DNA of 64,000 nucleotides from Camelus bactrianus (Eukaryota > Chordata > Mammalia > Artiodactyla > Camelidae), in contig NC_133557.1 of assembly GCF_048773025.1 (NCBI RefSeq), forward strand, positions 4,976,001 to 5,040,000, written 5' to 3'. The first letter of the stretch is position 1. Every line of letters begins with the position of its first letter. A model generated the notes under the pieces. That model searched no databases. It worked only from the letters and a program-made list of their open reading frames with translations, and was not told where the DNA came from. The position numbers were made by a program, and so were the translations under genes. Shown here in pieces: positions 31,960-42,745 of the stretch.

Positions 31960-33285
31960 CTGACAAGCCTATTGGAAAACACGTTAACACATTCACCAAA
32001 CAACCAACCAAGAGATGCATCAAAAACTCTTGCTGTGCAAGAGCAGCAACCGTGACCTTAAAAAGTTGCATTGTCATTGTGGCTATTTACAAGAGCAGCT
32101 TATGAAAGTTGTTAATGCTTAGTGAGGTTGTACCTGTTATATTTAGCAACAAGAGGGATATTTACAAAGGTAGATACTTACAGAATAGACATGAGAGCCT
32201 TTTTACCACTGTGGTTCAATTTGGACTGAGTATTTTTTTTCTCTGCCTTATGTTCATGGTGCAAACAAGCCTGGCTCCTAAGGCTTTTACCCTGATCCTT
32301 ACATGATTTTCTCATGAGAGTTATCTTCGCATGCTTGTAAATAAACACTTTCTCAAAGACATTGTCAACCCCAGATTCCTTTTTGTGATTATTCATTCGT
32401 TTCTCATTCTTCACATTAAGCTGCGTTCTGAATCTCGACTTAATTGCAAAAATCTTGGCCTCATTAATATTTCTGTCTGCTAAGTTACATTCATCAGAGT
32501 CAACTGAATTTGAAAACTCTTTTAAGTGACCTCTGGAAGAAAACAGCTCCTGGCAATTAAAAATGAATAATTTATAATCATCATATATTGACTAAGATTT
32601 GTCATAATATTTATAAATAACCATAGAAACACATGACTAACAGGATCTACACAATTGCTTCCAAACCTGCTTCCAACACTTATAATCTGAAATGCCAGGT
32701 GATGGCAAATATTACTTACATGAAGATAGAGTAACTAGACCTGCTGGAGTGATTCCTTTGTGGAGTTACTTTGCAAGAGCTGAGCCACATTCAGGCGGAT
32801 TCTTGATGAATGATGATTGATGAATCCTTGGTCCAGCCATGCCTACGTAGTTGAGGAAAGGGATTCCAGAAACGGCAGAAATAGAATGGTTTTGTAGTCC
32901 ATCTTATAAGATAGTAGTGGCAAACCTCGTATCTGGAATGGAAGCCATTTGTTCAGGATCAAATCGAATGCAGTCTTGTCTCAGATAACAAATTAAACCA
33001 AGGTGCCACGTGAACATCATGTCAGTGGACAGCAGTGAAGCCAGGTGTTGGGGGAACTGATGCTGAGAAATTTATTTCTGCCTAATTTAAGCCTGGCCCA
33101 TGAAGTCACATTGGGAAATGCATTGTCCCACATTACTTACCCAAGAATGACTTCAGGAGACTGGAAATAAGGATTGTCTGTCCCCTGAATATAAATGAAA
33201 GTAAGTTGGTGTTCCATGATCAGAAGCATTAAATCTATGTTTGTTTTGATGCCCTGATAACACCTTACTGTCCCAACCTCCACTT
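31960..33285. other. No gene recognised
   Basis: Unique-looking DNA; frames at 32109-32414 have no domain signature. No repeat assigned. Confidence 0.45.
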
Positions 33286-33289
33286 ATTC

Positions 33290-33365
33290 GACACATTTCC
33301 ACCAAACATTATATATCCTGGGTTCTAATCCAAGTATCGGGGATATGGCAGTGAACACACACAGT
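33290..33365 (-). mobile_element. Possible L2 tail, antisense
   Basis: ATCCAAGTATCGGGGATATG and GCAGTGAACACACACAGTGA recall 'ggcactggggatacagcagtgaacaaaacag' of antisense L2. Very short. Confidence 0.3.
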
Positions 33366-33903
33366 GATTCTGACTTGCTTATGAGAATGGCTCCTATAAG
33401 TTAGTTGTTCCAAATAATTGGCCTTAATGACAAATGACACTCCAGCATTAGTTAGTAAGACATTAAGGATTTGACCTCCGTCTAAATGTTAGTTTGGAAA
33501 TACCTACTTATGAATAAAATGGCCAAGTTAGAATTCTTCGCTATTTTCTTATTTTAATCTTTTACAACACTGTAATGCTGTCTGAGGTTTACAGAATCAT
33601 TTAGCCTGAGGCAAATCCTCTGTATGGCAGGTTATATTCAATTAAAGTTGAGAAACAATATATATTCCTCAAAGGTACGGGTTCCGAATTTGAAATTTTT
33701 TGGCTTTTAATATAATACTGGGAAGGCGCTGAATAAATATTAGACAAAATTAAACAAAATGAATCATTTCCCTTTCTTATAGGATGACTTCTTTGACTCT
33801 GTTTCTCCATTTGCCACATTTAAGGATTGTAATTTGGAGACCAAATTGCTATTGCTGTTTGCTTTAGGGTCCTTTAAAGATAGGGATGATATATGCAAGG
33901 TCC

Positions 33904-33937
<34 letters not shown>

Positions 33938-34370
33938 AGAGTATGTTGCAGACATTATTTTCTTTTTCTTCTAAACACAGTCTGTTTCCTAAAAGGGAAG
34001 TCATTCTCTGATAAAAGCACAATGCAATGCAGTTATCAAAATCTGGGAAATCAACACGTACATCATAATACTATCTAATCTACAGATCTCTTCAGATCTT
34101 GCCAGTTGCCCCTTAATGTTATTTTTCTGGCCCAGAATCCAATCCAAGATCTCACACTGTCATGTCTCTCTGGTGATAGTTCATCTGGAATTATTTCAGG
34201 TCCTGCCTATTTTTTCATGACCCCAAAGTCCTTGGAGAGAATGGGACAGCCATCTTGTAAAGTGCCCTAAACTCACGCGTGCTGTTTCCTTATAATTAAA
34301 CTCAGGCTGTGCATTTTTACAGAAATTCACAGACGCAATGTTGAGTCTTTCTCAGTGCATCATATCTGGA
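33366..34370. other. No gene recognised
   Basis: Unique-looking DNA containing the TG microsatellite at 33905-33934. No exon or assignable repeat. Confidence 0.4.
33905..33934 (+). repeat. (TG)15 microsatellite
   Basis: Fifteen uninterrupted TG units, long enough to be polymorphic and potentially Z-DNA forming. Open frames rich in alternating H/T or C/V here are its translation. Confidence 0.95.
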
Positions 34371-34374
34371 GAAT

Positions 34375-34575
34375 GGGTTTAAAATCAGAAACCACAAACA
34401 TCAGACAATGTGACCTGGGGGAAATTATACAACTTCTCTGAACTTCAGTTTCTTCATCTGTAAAGCAGGAATATTAACATGAACCTCACCCTGTTGCTAG
34501 GAAATTATATAATATAGCAAATTACTTAGAGTAATGTCTGGCATATATGGAATTGTTCAATGAATGTTAGTAAGT
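34375..34575 (+). mobile_element. MIR SINE, sense
   Basis: AATGTGACCTGGGGGAAATT, CTTCTCTGAACTTCAGTTTC, TTCATCTGTAAAGCAGGAAT and TAGAGTAATGTCTGGCATAT-GGAATTGTTCAATGAATG follow the MIR consensus over about 200 bp. Confidence 0.7.
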
Positions 34576-34579
34576 TATC

Positions 34580-35055
34580 ACATCTGTCTTAGAAGGTGGA
34601 AGAAGTACGCCTTCAGGAATCATGGTTGGTATCCAGGCTTCCTGGTACCTCCCCAAGAAAGCAGCAGAACTCTCATGATTGGTTATTTGTTTTGGCAAAA
34701 TACTTAGCAGGAGGAAGAGGTGGCTGCAATTAGCGTTTCATGGGAGGTTTAGGATTAACTAAATCATTCATTTCCTCAGACTAACCCTGTCCATGACAAC
34801 TCATGGGAACTTGGGCTTCAAGTCATAATCCAGCGATACAATTAATGTAAACTTCACTGTCCATCAGGCCTGGGTATGCCTAACCTGGATGAAAGGACAG
34901 TGGGAGGGTTTGGGGGTCTAATTATTTGAGGGACCAGCTGAAAAATGAGAGGTACACATCCAACCACATTTGTTTCATTCAGTAGAACTTTATTTTTTTG
35001 AGGGATGAATTGTCTCCTGCACTAAGAATAGGTCATCTTGGTCTAAACTTTCTGG
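34580..35055. other. No gene recognised
   Basis: Unique-looking DNA; nothing assignable. Confidence 0.4.
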
Positions 35056-35057
35056 GT

Positions 35058-35696
35058 TTTCTTTTTTTTTTTTTTTTTCTTTTAATTAGGCTTTTTTAAG
35101 AGGAGTTTTAGATTCACAGGAAAACTGAGTAGAAGACACACAGATTTCCCACATAAGCCCTGCCCCTATGAATACATGGTTTTCCTCCAATATCAAAACC
35201 CACTGCAGGACTGGGAAGTTGATGCAATTGGTGAATTTACACTGATACATCACTATCACCCAAAGTCTGTGGTTCACAGGGGAGTTCACTCCTGGTGTTA
35301 CACATTCTATGGGTTTTGAGAAATGTGTGATGACATGTGTCTACCATTATGGTATCACACAGAGTAGCTTCACTTCCCTAAACATTCTCTGTGCTCTGTC
35401 TATTCATCTCTGTCTCTTCCACCAATACTTGGCAACCATTGATGATTTTATTGTCTTTATAGTTTTAACTTTTCCAGAGTCATACAATAGGTAGCCTTTT
35501 CAAATTGACTTCTTGCACATAGTAATATATTTTTAGGGTTCCTCCATGTCTTTTCAGTGCTTACTTTCATGAATCATACCTTTGCTGTTATATCTAAAGG
35601 TACTCAAGGATATCTAGATTTTTCTCCTATGTTATTTTTCAGGAGATTTAAAGTTTTGCATTTTACATTAAAGTCTGTGATACTCTTTGAGTTTCT

Positions 35697-35729
<33 letters not shown>

Positions 35730-36150
35730 ATGTGTGTGTGAAGGGTTAAGGTCTGTGTCTAGATGCATTATTTTTCTTTTTCTTTATGTGAGTGTCCCCT
35801 TGTTCCGTCACTGTGGAAAGAATATGATTTCTACATGGACTTGCTTTTACTCCTTTGCCAAAGACCTTGTTGACCAATATTTCACGGATCTATTTCTGGG
35901 CTTTCTATTCTGTTCCTTTGATCTATTTGTCTATTCTTCCACCAAACTGTGTGTGAGATTTTATTTTTATTACTTATTCTTATAGTAATTCTTAAAGTTG
36001 AGTAAAGTCCTCTGAGTTTGTTCTCCTTCAATATTACAATGTTATTCTAGGCCTTTTACTCTCCATACAAATTTTACCTTCAGTTTGTTGATAATCACAA
36101 AGAAGGTAGGAATTTGGTGAGAGTGAGTTGAATCTATAGATCAAGTTGAG
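35058..36150 (-). mobile_element. Old L1 (L1M-type), antisense, about 1.1 kb
   Basis: Starts with a T-run and continues with TTTTAGATTCACAGGAAAAC, GATACATCACTATCACCCAA, CATTCTATGGGTTTTGAGAA, GGTTCCTCCATGTCTTTTCA, TGCCAAAGACCTTGTTGACC and TTCCTTTGATCTATTTGTCT. It runs from the L1M 3' UTR into ORF2 in antisense order. A TG-rich microsatellite has grown inside it. Frames on it are not functional. Confidence 0.8.
35697..35740 (+). repeat. (TG)n/(TATG)n microsatellite inside L1
   Basis: TG units interrupted by TATG, 44 bases, within the antisense L1M. It presumably arose from the L1 sequence itself after insertion. Confidence 0.9.
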
Positions 36151-36184
36151 AAGAACCATTTAATTTCTACCCATGAAAGACTCA

Positions 36185-36300
36185 TAGTTAAAGATGAGGA
36201 AAGAAGTTCAGAAATGTTTAGAAATGTTACAAGATCACATAGTCTGTAAATGGTAAAGGTTGTATTTGGATATACATCTGAATGACTTTAACGCCTCAGT
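36185..36300 (-). mobile_element. MIR fragment, antisense
   Basis: AAAGATGAGGAAAGAAGTTC-AGA, TTACAAGATCACATAGTCTG and TAAATGGTAAAGGTTGTATT-TGGAT fit the MIR antisense box 'acagatgaggaaactgaggcacagag..aaggtcacacagc'. Confidence 0.55.
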
Positions 36301-36394
36301 ATTTTCAAACAGGAGAATGAGCAAGGGCTCAGATCTATTGGCAACCTGTTCAGGCTCATTCTTTTGGGACATGTTAGGAAACTTTCACTGTTTA

Positions 36395-36505
36395 GGGCTG
36401 GTGCGCTGATCTTGGATTTCCCAGCCTCCACAACTGTGAGAAATAAATTTTTACCGAGTCGATGATGTACTATTATAAAGGCCCCAACTAAGACACCATA
36501 TTAAT
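36395..36505 (+). mobile_element. MaLR-type LTR end (fossil)
   Basis: GATCTTGGATTTCCCAGCCT, CCACAACTGTGAGAAATAAA and CCCCAACTAAGACACC match the last 100 bp of an MLT1/MST-class LTR. Old fragment. Confidence 0.65.
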
Positions 36506-36509
36506 AGCA

Positions 36510-37030
36510 TTAAGTCTTGCAATCCATGAACATAGGATGTCTTTCCATTTTTAATGTCACTGGTTTTTGATGATTAGAACATTAAATCTGGGTAAATGAT
36601 TTGAAGAATTGAATTTGTTCAGGATTCTTTAGGATGCTGTGTGATTTTGATTATGTGTTTAGTCTTTCTCAGCCTCAATTTTGAAATCCTAAAAAAGGCT
36701 GTAAGGCTTGCTCTTTGTTTATATCCACAAGTCTGGAGGTTGCTGACTGGCATCTTAGCAAGTTTTGACCCTAAATTTAAAAATTTTATTGATGAGTGGG
36801 AAAAGGGTGGAGAAAAACAGTTTCCTCAATTCTTCCTTTCTACTACTCTGCTTTTATGTATAAGACATGCAGTTATGGCTGAGATTGTGTATTGAGAAGG
36901 CAGGAATTACTTTCTTACACTGACTCAAATTTGTATTTTCAGGAGATACTAAATGTGAGAGAGATACAGGGAGCCAAATTCCATACTTATGAGCAGCCCA
37001 TATATTTCAGCTACAACCATTACTGCTCCT
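36510..37030. other. No gene recognised
   Basis: Unique-looking DNA. An 84-codon frame (36641-36895) starts at an ATG but shows no domain signature and no splice-site support. Confidence 0.4.
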
Positions 37031-37034
37031 AAAC

Positions 37035-37265
37035 GACACTTAGTGGGATAATCTTATTGAAAATCTATTATGTCCTAGGTGCCATGCTAAGAGTTTTAAA
37101 TGCATCAACCCATTATATCCCCACAATGACCATATGGAACGTGTATTATTATTATTATTATCTCCATTTTAAGGATAAAGAAAATTGAAGCATTGAAAGA
37201 TTAAATGACTTGCCCCAATTTAGGCAGCATTAACATCTTCAGCTGAGTTTCAAGCCAAGTTTATG
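37035..37265 (-). mobile_element. MIR SINE, antisense
   Basis: AAAATCTATTATGTCCTAGG, TGCCATGCTAAGAGTTTTAA, AACCCATTATATCCCCACAA, the (ATT)5 run at 37146-37161, CTCCATTTTAAGGATAAAGA and TGACTTGCCCCAATTTAGGC follow the MIR antisense consensus nearly end to end. Confidence 0.75.
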
Positions 37266-37574
37266 TACAATACTCTAAAACCTGTGTATATTCCACTTAA
37301 GGGCATACAATGATCACACTGGTTGAGTTGAGACATTCCTGCAGGTTGTCACAAAGCATCTCAGGGGACTATTAAAAGAAACAATGTCCCTTTGCACTTT
37401 TATTCTTTTAGTTTAACCCACTTGAAACAGTCTCTCTCCTCTTTAAATATTCACACCAATTCATTTGCTAATGTCTAACTTTTTCCCCACCTCTAGGGAA
37501 TTCTTCACTTTCATCAGCCACAATTTTATCCCTGTTCCCTGACCTTGAGTAGACCTGAGGACTTCTAGGGATCT

Positions 37575-37710
37575 ATGAGATCACCTCTCTGAATCTCCTC
37601 ATTTTTCACATTAGAAGACTGAGGCCCAGTGATGTAAAGTCATGGAACACAATATGGATTGGTATCCAGGGCTGGAATTTCCAACAAAGTCCTCTTTCCA
37701 TTGTATGTTA
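37575..37710 (-). mobile_element. Possible MIR fragment, antisense
   Basis: TTTTCACATTAGAAGACTGA-GGCCCAG and GGTATCCAGGGCTGGAATTT resemble worn MIR boxes. Confidence 0.4.
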
Positions 37711-39734
37711 TATCTTCCTTGGATGAAAATGTGTGATGTTTGATCATATATCGTCTTCTGTTATTTTATGAATGTGGGGACTTCTTCAGTAGGCTGTGAA
37801 AACCACCATGTCAGGAACTTTCTCTGATATGTTAATAGCACCACATTATAATTGGACAATAGGCTCTCAAGATATGCTTGTATAATTAAATCTCGTGTCC
37901 AAGGACAAGTTATCACAATTCCAAAGAGAATGGGTTTTAGCACATTTAGCACATAGCAAAAACAGGACAGTCTGCTGTACGCAAGTATGGATTCTCTCAA
38001 CCAAACCTAGGAGATACTGGTTGAGCATGGTAGGGAGGCAACACTGTGTGTTTATGGCTGATTCACTGTATATTCATGTGCCCTAGTGTAGAGAATTATT
38101 CACAAAAGTGGATTCCATTTCTCAGGCAATTAAAAAACAGTATTTTTGCTACAATTTATTATTTATACAGTTAGGGCAATACTTGTTAGATAAAATTTTT
38201 AGAGGAGTGAATTGTGTGACAAGATGAAAAGAAGAATGGTGATCTCTGTAAGTAAGAGGTGAGAGGCATAACATAGAGTCGAGTTATAAACGGTTGTCTT
38301 TTTACTGAAGTTTGCTGGAATGTTGTCTTGTGTTAACGGGTAATTTTGGAGGCTAACATAAGCATGTCTGTTCTGCAACTCTGATTTGGTTTGTTGCTGA
38401 TTTGTTTGTATGCTTTTTGGTCCTTTAATCCCTTTAAGCATGTTGTCCAAAAACTCAATATTTAAAAAGATCCTACAGTTACCAAAAGGATAAGAACACT
38501 GTTGTAGCTACTATCTTTATCAAAGAACGGTTGTGAAAAATATAAACAAAATTTTTAAATTCAGCCTTGACTAGAATGTCAAGCGTAACTGCAGGAAAGC
38601 CATCTACCTCATTCAGTATTTTAATAAGAAAATCTGAAGTAACGGAAATCAAAACTTGAGTTTTGGATAATCTAGGGGGGTCTGTCAATCAAAGAAACCC
38701 ATCCTCTTGTGGCCAAGCTGGGGAAAGAGGCCAATGACACCCTCTGCCTGGAATCTTGAGCAGAATGGAAAAAACAGCTGGAACCAATTTGCCCAGATGT
38801 AGAAACCCTCTATTTCATTGTGTTGGAGAATTAAGGGACGTTTAGCAACTAGTCATTTTCTTGGTACCATAACATTCAAGTCAGATGGATCTACACTAAG
38901 TATGTATCTTGTCAACATAAAGTTGAGTTTCTGTCTGAGTTTATTTACTAAAAAGGACAATGACTATCTTTTTAATATTGAGATTTTTTGTAATAGTTTG
39001 AAGGATGATTGACTTCTAAGAATGAGACTAGGATATGTTTGTTACAGCAAACCATATTTGCCAGAACGCTGGTTGTAAAATTTACATTTATTTCCTTAAA
39101 GTTGCAAACTCTAAATGGGATATAGATTTTCTACACCAAGCTTGGTAGTAATTAGGAGCCTAGGACAACCTTATCGAGCTCTTATTCCTTCTTAAAATTA
39201 GAGCTGTATCTAAATTTAGCAAAATTTGATTAATATGCTTTATAACAAGCATTTGGATAGAATGATGAATCAATCATATTTCGATTTAAAAATTATCTAT
39301 GTTTCAAACTTTATGCTGCATACATTCATGCATGATTGATCTCATTTAAAAACTGAAGATGATATATGGTCATGACTTCCCTATTCATACAGCCTTCTTG
39401 GGGAAGTTGCTAGGAAAATATTTCGTTTGATGAACTGAGAAAAATGCATGGCTAAATGTCAAAGTGGAAGCAGAATTTTATTAAGATCTTTATGATATGA
39501 TGTGTGTGTATGCCTTTGTGTAAGTGCATAGTACACAAATAACATCTATTATTCATATATTTTATGATCTATATTAGATTAGAAGATACATATTAAATTT
39601 TACTAGTTGGCAAACATTTAAAAAGTGGAGAGTTGTTTGTTTTTTAATCTTATGTGGTAGCTTATATCATTTGCTATTATTTAGAATAATTATCGCAATC
39701 ATACATTCTCTTCTGTCCTTGCATGTTTCAGTGT
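37711..39734. other. No gene recognised
   Basis: About 2 kb of unique-looking DNA with no assignable repeat, one of the longer repeat-poor blocks. Short frames on both strands only. Confidence 0.45.
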
Positions 39735-40000
39735 GGGTGGGGAACACTGGCCTGTCATATTGGTTGGGGCTTGGTCATGTGACTTGAGTTCTCCAGTGAA
39801 ATCTGTGTAAGTGTTAAGCTCCCATAGAGATTCTAAGAAACATTTGTGTTTCTATTCCCCAGGTAGGGGGTGTTTAGGTTCTAAATCCGACCTGCATTTA
39901 GAGCAGAAATACTGCAGCTGATCTACTGATCCATGAGCCAGATATATATGTTTGCTATTGTAAATTGCTACCATTTTGGAATTGTTTATTACTACAAAAA
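39735..40000 (+). mobile_element. MLT1-like LTR, worn (fossil)
   Basis: TTGGGGCTTGGTCATGTGAC, AGTTCTCCAGTGAAATCTGT and TTTGCTATTGTAAATTGCTA-CCATTTTGGAATTG fit the MaLR LTR in order. Its ends are indistinct. Confidence 0.45.
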
Positions 40001-40965
40001 TGTTCAGTAATATAGCTAGTACCCTGGTAACTAATTCTGTATATTTTCAAAAATTATTGTATTACTTCAAAAATACATATTCAAAAATCCATGATAGGAT
40101 TTATAAGATTATTCTTCGCACAGGAATATTTTTAGTTTCCTTTGCACCCATGTATAATCTTAGATGTTTACATAATTGAATAAACGCAGAGTTGTTCTGC
40201 TTTTGCCAACTTTTAATAAAGTAGGGTTTACCCATAAAGATACACTCCAAAATACAAATATCAGAAACTTGTAATGACACAGAAAGTTGTTGATTCAGAA
40301 TGCATTTTCTAAAAGGAGAAAAATAAAATATGAAAATATGGATTAAGATGTTGAACAGATTGGGTTTCAAATGATAGAAATTCAACCAAATCATTTAGGT
40401 GAGGGAAAAAATTACTTGGAGAACATTGGGTCTCACATAACTTTTGAAAGAGCAAAAAGATAAACGGTTGTTCTTAACCACTGAAACCAGGAACTCAAAC
40501 TATACCAGAAGACTCTTCGTCATATTTTTGCTTCTGCTTTTCTCGCTGTATATTAACTTCCTTCTCTCTTGTAGTGAACCACCTACATGGCAGATAAGAC
40601 CTTGTATGGACTTTCAAGACATATGGTAAATCTTTGTAACCAGGGAGAGACTTTTCATAATCTCTTTGTTTCTAGATAGAAAAGTTCCCAGTTAAGGACT
40701 CCTGATTGGACTACCTGCTGTCACGTGCTCAACTTCAGGCCACTTTGCTCTGCCCTGAGGTAATGTATTAGTATTGAAAATCTCTAGGAGAGCTCTTTGA
40801 TGGCAAAAGATGGAGAAGGTAGTACCTAGGGGGTGTTATTCCCAGAATAAAGGATGCTTCTTGGTAGGGGATAAAAAAGGAAAGTCAGAGGATTTGAAAA
40901 AATAATCTGAAGCCTGGTAAAAGTTTACCACCTCAGGGCATATTCAAAATTCCTTGACTTGGTTT
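40001..40965. other. No gene recognised
   Basis: AT-rich unique-looking DNA; no repeat or exon assigned. Confidence 0.4.
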
Positions 40966-40969
40966 TAGG

Positions 40970-41125
40970 TCAGTGTTTCTCAAAATATAGCTCATGGACC
41001 ATCTACATCAGAATCCCTGAAAACTTCATTACAAAGAATCCATTCTTGGGCTCCATCCCACACTTCTGAATTCAGAATCTGTATGAGGAGCACCAAGAAT
41101 CTCCAATTTCTTCTGATAATTATGA
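40970..41125 (+). mobile_element. MER5-type hAT-Charlie element
   Basis: GGTCAGTGTTTCTCAAAATA, CATGGACCATCTACATCAGA-ATCCCTGA, GGGCTCCATCCCACAC and TGAATTCAGAATCTGTATGA follow the MER5 consensus from its left terminal repeat. Confidence 0.65.
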
Positions 41126-41829
41126 AACCCTATTATATTAGCTTTTGCAAAAGTGTTTGTGAGATTAAAAGGAAATAACTTAAACAAGAGAAGTTCAGCT
41201 AAGTGGCCATGAAGCCAGATGGAAAATGATTCCCTAGTTCTTCACTGATAGGGAGTGCAACTATGCCTCTATGCTTCCTGGTACCTCAGTTGCAATGTTT
41301 TTGCAAAAGTGGGTCTAATTATATTTTTTTCTTTTTTAACCTTTCTTTTTTCATGACCGGGTAAGTGTTTGTTGACCAAGACTTCCCTATTACACTTGAG
41401 CAGTCTTTCTCCAATCTGCTCTCTCTTCTTGTTCCCACTGATGTGTTTTCAGTTCAGTCTCCAATTCCTTCCAACTTTCCATCTGGATTATTAGAATATG
41501 GTCCACAAACCTGTATCTGAAAGCCTTGGACCCAGATGTATTTCAGAATCTTTTTGTGTGTGTATTTTATAAACATGATCCACATGCTGTATATTAGTGG
41601 GGTTTGAGTCCAAACGCCATATTCAAGCACATTAATGTTTCTGCAGTGAAACTAAGTGAGGGTAAATATTATAAAAAAGCTTCTTGTCAGTTTAGGTCAG
41701 TTTTTTGCCATGAATGAGTTGCCAAAACCTTTGGGATTTTAGAATTGCACAAAAAAGATTGTTTCATAAATAAACTTATTTCTGGTCTCTAATTCCTCTT
41801 TCTTTTAAAAAGATGTTATATACTTAATT
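41126..41829. other. No gene recognised
   Basis: Unique-looking DNA with a TG-rich patch near 41556. Nothing assignable. Confidence 0.4.
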
Positions 41830-42000
41830 GTCTTCCGTTTGCAAACACGCTATGCTAGGCACTCCTGGAGATGCAAAGAGGAGAAAAATAAAATGCTTGT
41901 CTTCAAAGATGCTCATTTCTCTGAAAAACTAGACAAGATGAGAAATATCACATGGGACAAAATTAAAGAAGGGTACCGAGGGGTGAGGTTATTATTACAG
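41830..42000 (-). mobile_element. L2 fragment, antisense
   Basis: CACGCTATGCTAGGCACTCC-TGGAGATGCAAAGAGGAG and TGCTTGTCTTCAAAGATGCT-CA fit antisense L2 ('ctatgctaggcactggggatacaaagatgaa..ccctcaaggagctca'). Confidence 0.5.
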
Positions 42001-42234
42001 AGTGAGTAAAAATCTACCAGTCATCAGGGTCTGATTTGGGGAGCTGTTATGGTGGGACTGGAATGCTGACAAATTCCTTTTTAGGGTCTCAATGTTTTGA
42101 ATGTCCTACACAGATTTGCGGGGCAGGCTATTGAGATGGTTCCTTTAAAAATCTTATACCACTTGTATGGATGATGGTAGATTTTCTCACAAGTTTTCAT
42201 CACTCCCTGTATCACTTGTCTGCTTTCTTTATCC

Positions 42235-42745
42235 TTATGTTAGCTATATTTATTACATATTGTTGTATAATGGACAATAGAACTTCAGTGTCATTCAAAA
42301 ATTTGAGCTTATTGCTCACATGTCTGGAATCATCAGACGATTGGCTGGCTGAGTCTGCTGAACTGTGCTGGACTTACGTGTCCGGGGCTGCCTGGCTGTC
42401 AGTGGATCTAGGCTGCTTCAGCTGGGGTGACACTGGCAGCTGGAGCCACCTGGCTCTGCTTCCTGTGCCTTCATCTCCCATTGAGCTATCTCAAGGCGCC
42501 TTCTTGGGGCAGTGGCAGAGGCAACCTAATAGGGCAAGTCCCAAAGAGCAAGCCCATTTCAAGCTTCTGCTGTATCACACTTGTTAATGTCTTGTTGGCC
42601 TGAGCAAGTCACGTGGCTGAGCCAAAGTCAAGGGACAGAACAGATCACCCCATTTCCAGGAAGAAGACCCAGCAGAAGTGTGTGGCAAAGGAGGTGGATG
42701 CCAAGAGGGGTGAAGAATTGAGATAATTTTTGCTACCTTCTATGC
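42235..42745 (+). mobile_element. Old dispersed repeat, copy 2
   Basis: TATTGTTGTATAATGGACAA, GGCTGGCTGAGTCTGCTGAA, AGGGCAAGTCCCAAAGAGCA-AGCCCATTTCAAG, CAAGTCACGTGGCTGAGCC and GTGGCAAAGGAGGTGGATGC match in order the same repeat family as 10898-12058. This copy is not interrupted. The 138-codon frame at 42171-42587 runs through the repeat and is not a gene. Confidence 0.6.

Noticed and set aside
31665-32055. Two opposed frames of about 112 codons (S/F/L-rich and K/E/R-rich)
   Set aside because: Both are translations of the polypurine tract.
33764-34078. Frames with alternating H-T or C-V residues
   Set aside because: They translate the (TG)15 microsatellite.
35557-35985. 142-codon plus-strand frame, the longest in the window
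   Set aside because: It runs through antisense old L1 and a TG microsatellite; the residues are a by-product of T/G-rich sequence.
42171-42587. 138-codon plus-strand frame
   Set aside because: It lies almost wholly in the second copy of the old dispersed repeat, with no gene-like start or splice context.
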